Made by a program: the position numbers and the translations under genes
In this document: positions 6,339-8,137 of the stretch, piece after piece
Position numbering within the stretch: the first letter of the stretch is position 1
How the letters are laid out: the number at the start of each line of letters is the position of its first letter
The notes under the pieces: model-generated
What the model was told of the DNA's origin: nothing
What the model saw: only the letters and a program-made list of their open reading frames with translations
Databases searched by the model: none
From: Candidatus Galloscillospira excrementavium
GTDB lineage: Bacteria; Bacillota; Clostridia; Oscillospirales; Oscillospiraceae
Direction: 5' to 3'
NCBI GenBank assembly: GCA_018711785.1
Contig: DVHW01000200.1
Location: 1 to 8,137 of the forward strand
DNA: 8,137 nucleotides

Positions 6339-7625
6339 TCAGTCCTCCCACGGCTCCCTGGGGGGCGTCCACCCCTCCACGATGTATTCCCGCAGGCGGC
6401 CCAGCTCCCGGGGGTTGCAGACCGCCGTGACCTGGATGGCCTCGCCGTACTCCACATTCTCCACCTTGGCCTGCTGGTAGAGCAGGTCCACCACGCCGCC
6501 CTGGTCATAGGGCAGCCGGAGCACCACCCGGCAGGCGCCGCTGTCCAGCCGCGCGCCGATCCTCTCCTTCAGCTTGTCCAGCCCCTGGCCGGTCTTGGCC
6601 GAGATGGATACAATGTCCTCCCCGTGGGGCACGATGTCCCCAGTGTAGCGGTCGGACTTGTTGAACACGTCGATGCGGGGCGTCTGGGCCGCCCCCAGCT
6701 CGGTGATGAGCCGCTCCACCACCTCGGCCTGCTCCCGCCACTTGGGGTTGGAGGCGTCGATGACGTGGAGGAGCAGGTCGGCGAAGGAGAGCTCCTCCAG
6801 GGTGGCCTTGAAGGCCTCCACCAGGTGGTGGGGCAGCTTGGAGATGAAGCCCACCGTGTCGGAGAGGAGCACGGTGCAGGTGTCGGAGATCTCCAGGGTG
6901 CGGGTGGTGGTGTCCAGGGTGTCGAACAGCCGGTTGTTGGCCGGGATGTCCGCGCCGGTGAGGGCGTTGAGGAGGGTGGATTTGCCCGCGTTGGTGTAGC
7001 CCACGATGGCCACCACCGGCACCTCGTTCTTGATGCGCCGCTCCCGCTGGGTGGCCCGCACACGGCGCACCTGCTCCAGGTCGGCCTCCAGCTTGGAGAT
7101 CTTCTTGCGGATGTGCCGCCGGTCGCTCTCCAGCTGGGTCTCGCCGGGGCCACGGGTGCCGATGGCGCCCTCCTGCCGCTCCAGGTGCTTCCACATGCCC
7201 AGCAGCCGGGGCAGCAGGTACTTGTACTGGGCCAGCTCCACCTGGAGCCGGCCCTCGCGGGTCCTGGCCCGCTGGGCGAAGATGTCCAGGATGAGGGCGG
7301 AGCGGTCCAGCACCGAGACCCCCAGATCGTCGGACAGGGCCCGCTGCTGGGAGGGGGACAGGGCGTTGTCAAAGACCACCAGGTCCGCCCCGGCGTTGTG
7401 GACCAGCTCCTTCACCTCGGCCACCTTGCCCTCGCCGATGAAGGTGCGGGGGTCGGGGGCATCCTTCTGCTGGAGCACCACCCCCACGCACGCTCCCCCC
7501 GCTGTCTCCAGCAGGGCGGCGAGCTCCTCCATGGACTCGTCGGTGGCGTTTTCCGCCCGGGGCAGGCTGCGGGCGCTCAGGCCCACCAGCACCGCCCGGT
7601 CGATTTTCTGCTGTGTCTCTCTCAT
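6339..7625 (-). CDS. hflX: Ribosome-associated GTPase HflX
   Basis: HflX is a cytoplasmic GTPase that binds 50S/70S ribosomes and splits stalled or hibernating ribosomes, notably under heat or antibiotic stress. The 428 aa match the family. The N-terminal domain (1-110) includes DPRTFIGEGKVAEVKEL (58-74) and VVFDNALSPSQQRAL (83-97). A helical linker with QRARTREGRLQVELAQYKYLLPRL (118-141) and GTRGPGETQLESDRR (156-170) carries HflX signatures. The GTPase motifs are G1 GYTNAGKST (209-217), G2 region FDTLDTTTR (234-242), G3 DTVGF (256-260), G4 NKSD (322-325) and G5 SAK (342-344). The C-terminal domain follows from about 365. The ATG at 7625 has GGAGG only 4 nt upstream, a tight spacing. It lies 18 bp after the flavin reductase gene and 2 bp before the first acetyltransferase gene. 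Confidence 0.96.
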   Translation of the reverse strand: MRETQQKIDRAVLVGLSARSLPRAENATDESMEELAALLETAGGACVGVVLQQKDAPDPRTFIGEGKVAEVKELVHNAGADLVVFDNALSPSQQRALSDDLGVSVLDRSALILDIFAQRARTREGRLQVELAQYKYLLPRLLGMWKHLERQEGAIGTRGPGETQLESDRRHIRKKISKLEADLEQVRRVRATQRERRIKNEVPVVAIVGYTNAGKSTLLNALTGADIPANNRLFDTLDTTTRTLEISDTCTVLLSDTVGFISKLPHHLVEAFKATLEELSFADLLLHVIDASNPKWREQAEVVERLITELGAAQTPRIDVFNKSDRYTGDIVPHGEDIVSISAKTGQGLDKLKERIGARLDSGACRVVLRLPYDQGGVVDLLYQQAKVENVEYGEAIQVTAVCNPRELGRLREYIVEGWTPPREPWED

Positions 7626-7643
7626 AGAACCTCCATGGGGGTC

Positions 7644-8137
7644 TCAGGCCCGTTTCAGGGCCTCCACGATCTCCCCGATATAGATGCGGTGGTAGTCCTT
7701 CTCCGGGTACCACCGGCGGTCGATCTCTCCGTCCAGGAAGTGGGCGGGGTCCATGTCCTGCCAGTAGAGCTTGCGGCACACCAGCACCAGCCGGGCCTGG
7801 TCAAAATAGGGGGCGCCGCACTGGGTCTGTCTGACTGTAAAGTTACACTCCTTTACTTTATCTACATCCCGGCCGCTCTTGCTTCCGCACAGGGAGAGTT
7901 CCCTGCGGTACTCCGGGCCAAAGAAGGAGAGGGTAAAGTAGTTTTCCCGTTCCAGAAATTCTCTGGTGTACCGCTGGGGGCGGACGTAGCAGGTGGCCAC
8001 GTTCTTCCCCCACAGCACCCCCAGGCCGCCCCAGCTGGCGGTCATGGTGTTGCACCGCTCCGCCGTCCCGGCGGTGATGAGCATCCAATTCTCCCCGATC
8101 AGGGAGAACACGTTATCCTCTAATGTCCTGACATCTG
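7644..8137 (-). CDS. Flavin reductase family protein (partial, 5' end outside window)
   Basis: An FMN-binding split-barrel protein of the Flavin_Reduct type, probably a small flavin-dependent oxidoreductase; the partner or substrate is unknown. 163 residues are visible. The conserved core has NWMLITAG (16-23), CNTMTASWGGLGVLWGK (28-44) and YVRPQRYTREFLERENYFTLSF (50-71), where flavin contacts are expected. A GTG at 8111 could serve as a start, but the frame is open to the window edge (8 more codons, reading DVRTLEDN) and these residues look like the normal family N-terminus before FSLIGENW. I therefore treat the gene as cut by the right edge, probably by only a few codons. The stop at 7644-7646 is 18 bp upstream of hflX, which suggests co-transcription. 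Confidence 0.88.
   Translation of the reverse strand, partial: DVRTLEDNVFSLIGENWMLITAGTAERCNTMTASWGGLGVLWGKNVATCYVRPQRYTREFLERENYFTLSFFGPEYRRELSLCGSKSGRDVDKVKECNFTVRQTQCGAPYFDQARLVLVCRKLYWQDMDPAHFLDGEIDRRWYPEKDYHRIYIGEIVEALKRA

Noticed and set aside
8109..8111. GTG at 8111 as the flavin reductase start
   Set aside because: The frame is open to the window edge and the eight further residues suit the family N-terminus, so the gene is more likely truncated by the window.
6624..8123. A 499-codon plus-strand reading frame opposite hflX and the flavin reductase gene
   Set aside because: Shadow of conserved genes; composition is biased and no motif is present.
1..8137. CRISPR array, tRNA or rRNA gene, insertion sequence, prophage or defence island
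   Set aside because: Almost all bases are taken up by recognised core genes on one strand, and no repeat-spacer pattern, transposase or RNA gene was seen.

Overview
The window is a stretch of core bacterial chromosome, G+C-rich (roughly two thirds by eye), with every gene on the minus strand. Gene content, the SigA-type sigma factor, AGGAGG-type ribosome-binding sites and the pairing of dgt with dnaG-rpoD all point to a Gram-positive of the class Clostridia. A G+C-rich gut member of the Oscillospiraceae (Flavonifractor/Pseudoflavonifractor-like) is my best guess from protein style; this is inference, not a database result.

Transcription runs from high to low coordinates. Block 1 (8137 to 4021) is a tight six-gene run: a flavin reductase cut by the window edge, the ribosome-rescue GTPase gene hflX, two different GNAT acetyltransferases, a YigZ/IMPACT-family protein and a NUDIX hydrolase. 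Gaps are 18 bp or less, and two junctions are 4-bp start/stop overlaps (GTGA and ATGA), so it reads as one operon of translation-linked, protein-modification and nucleotide-cleanup functions. A 158-bp A+T-rich gap with a small hairpin and a possible -10 element separates it from block 2.

Block 2 (3862 to 1) is dgt (dNTP triphosphohydrolase-like HD protein), then after a 115-bp gap dnaG (primase, TTG start) and, 4 bp further, rpoD (primary sigma factor, 3' part outside the window). dnaG-rpoD is the Gram-positive form of the macromolecular synthesis operon, without rpsU here. dgt just upstream adds a dNTP-pool enzyme beside the primase.

I see no mobile element, CRISPR array, tRNA, rRNA, prophage or defence system. 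The most unusual feature is an in-register 38-residue tandem duplication inside the sigma factor, between region 1.2 and region 2.1. Other points of note are the non-ATG starts, the start/stop overlaps, a Lys-for-Arg change in the Nudix box and the intergenic hairpin.
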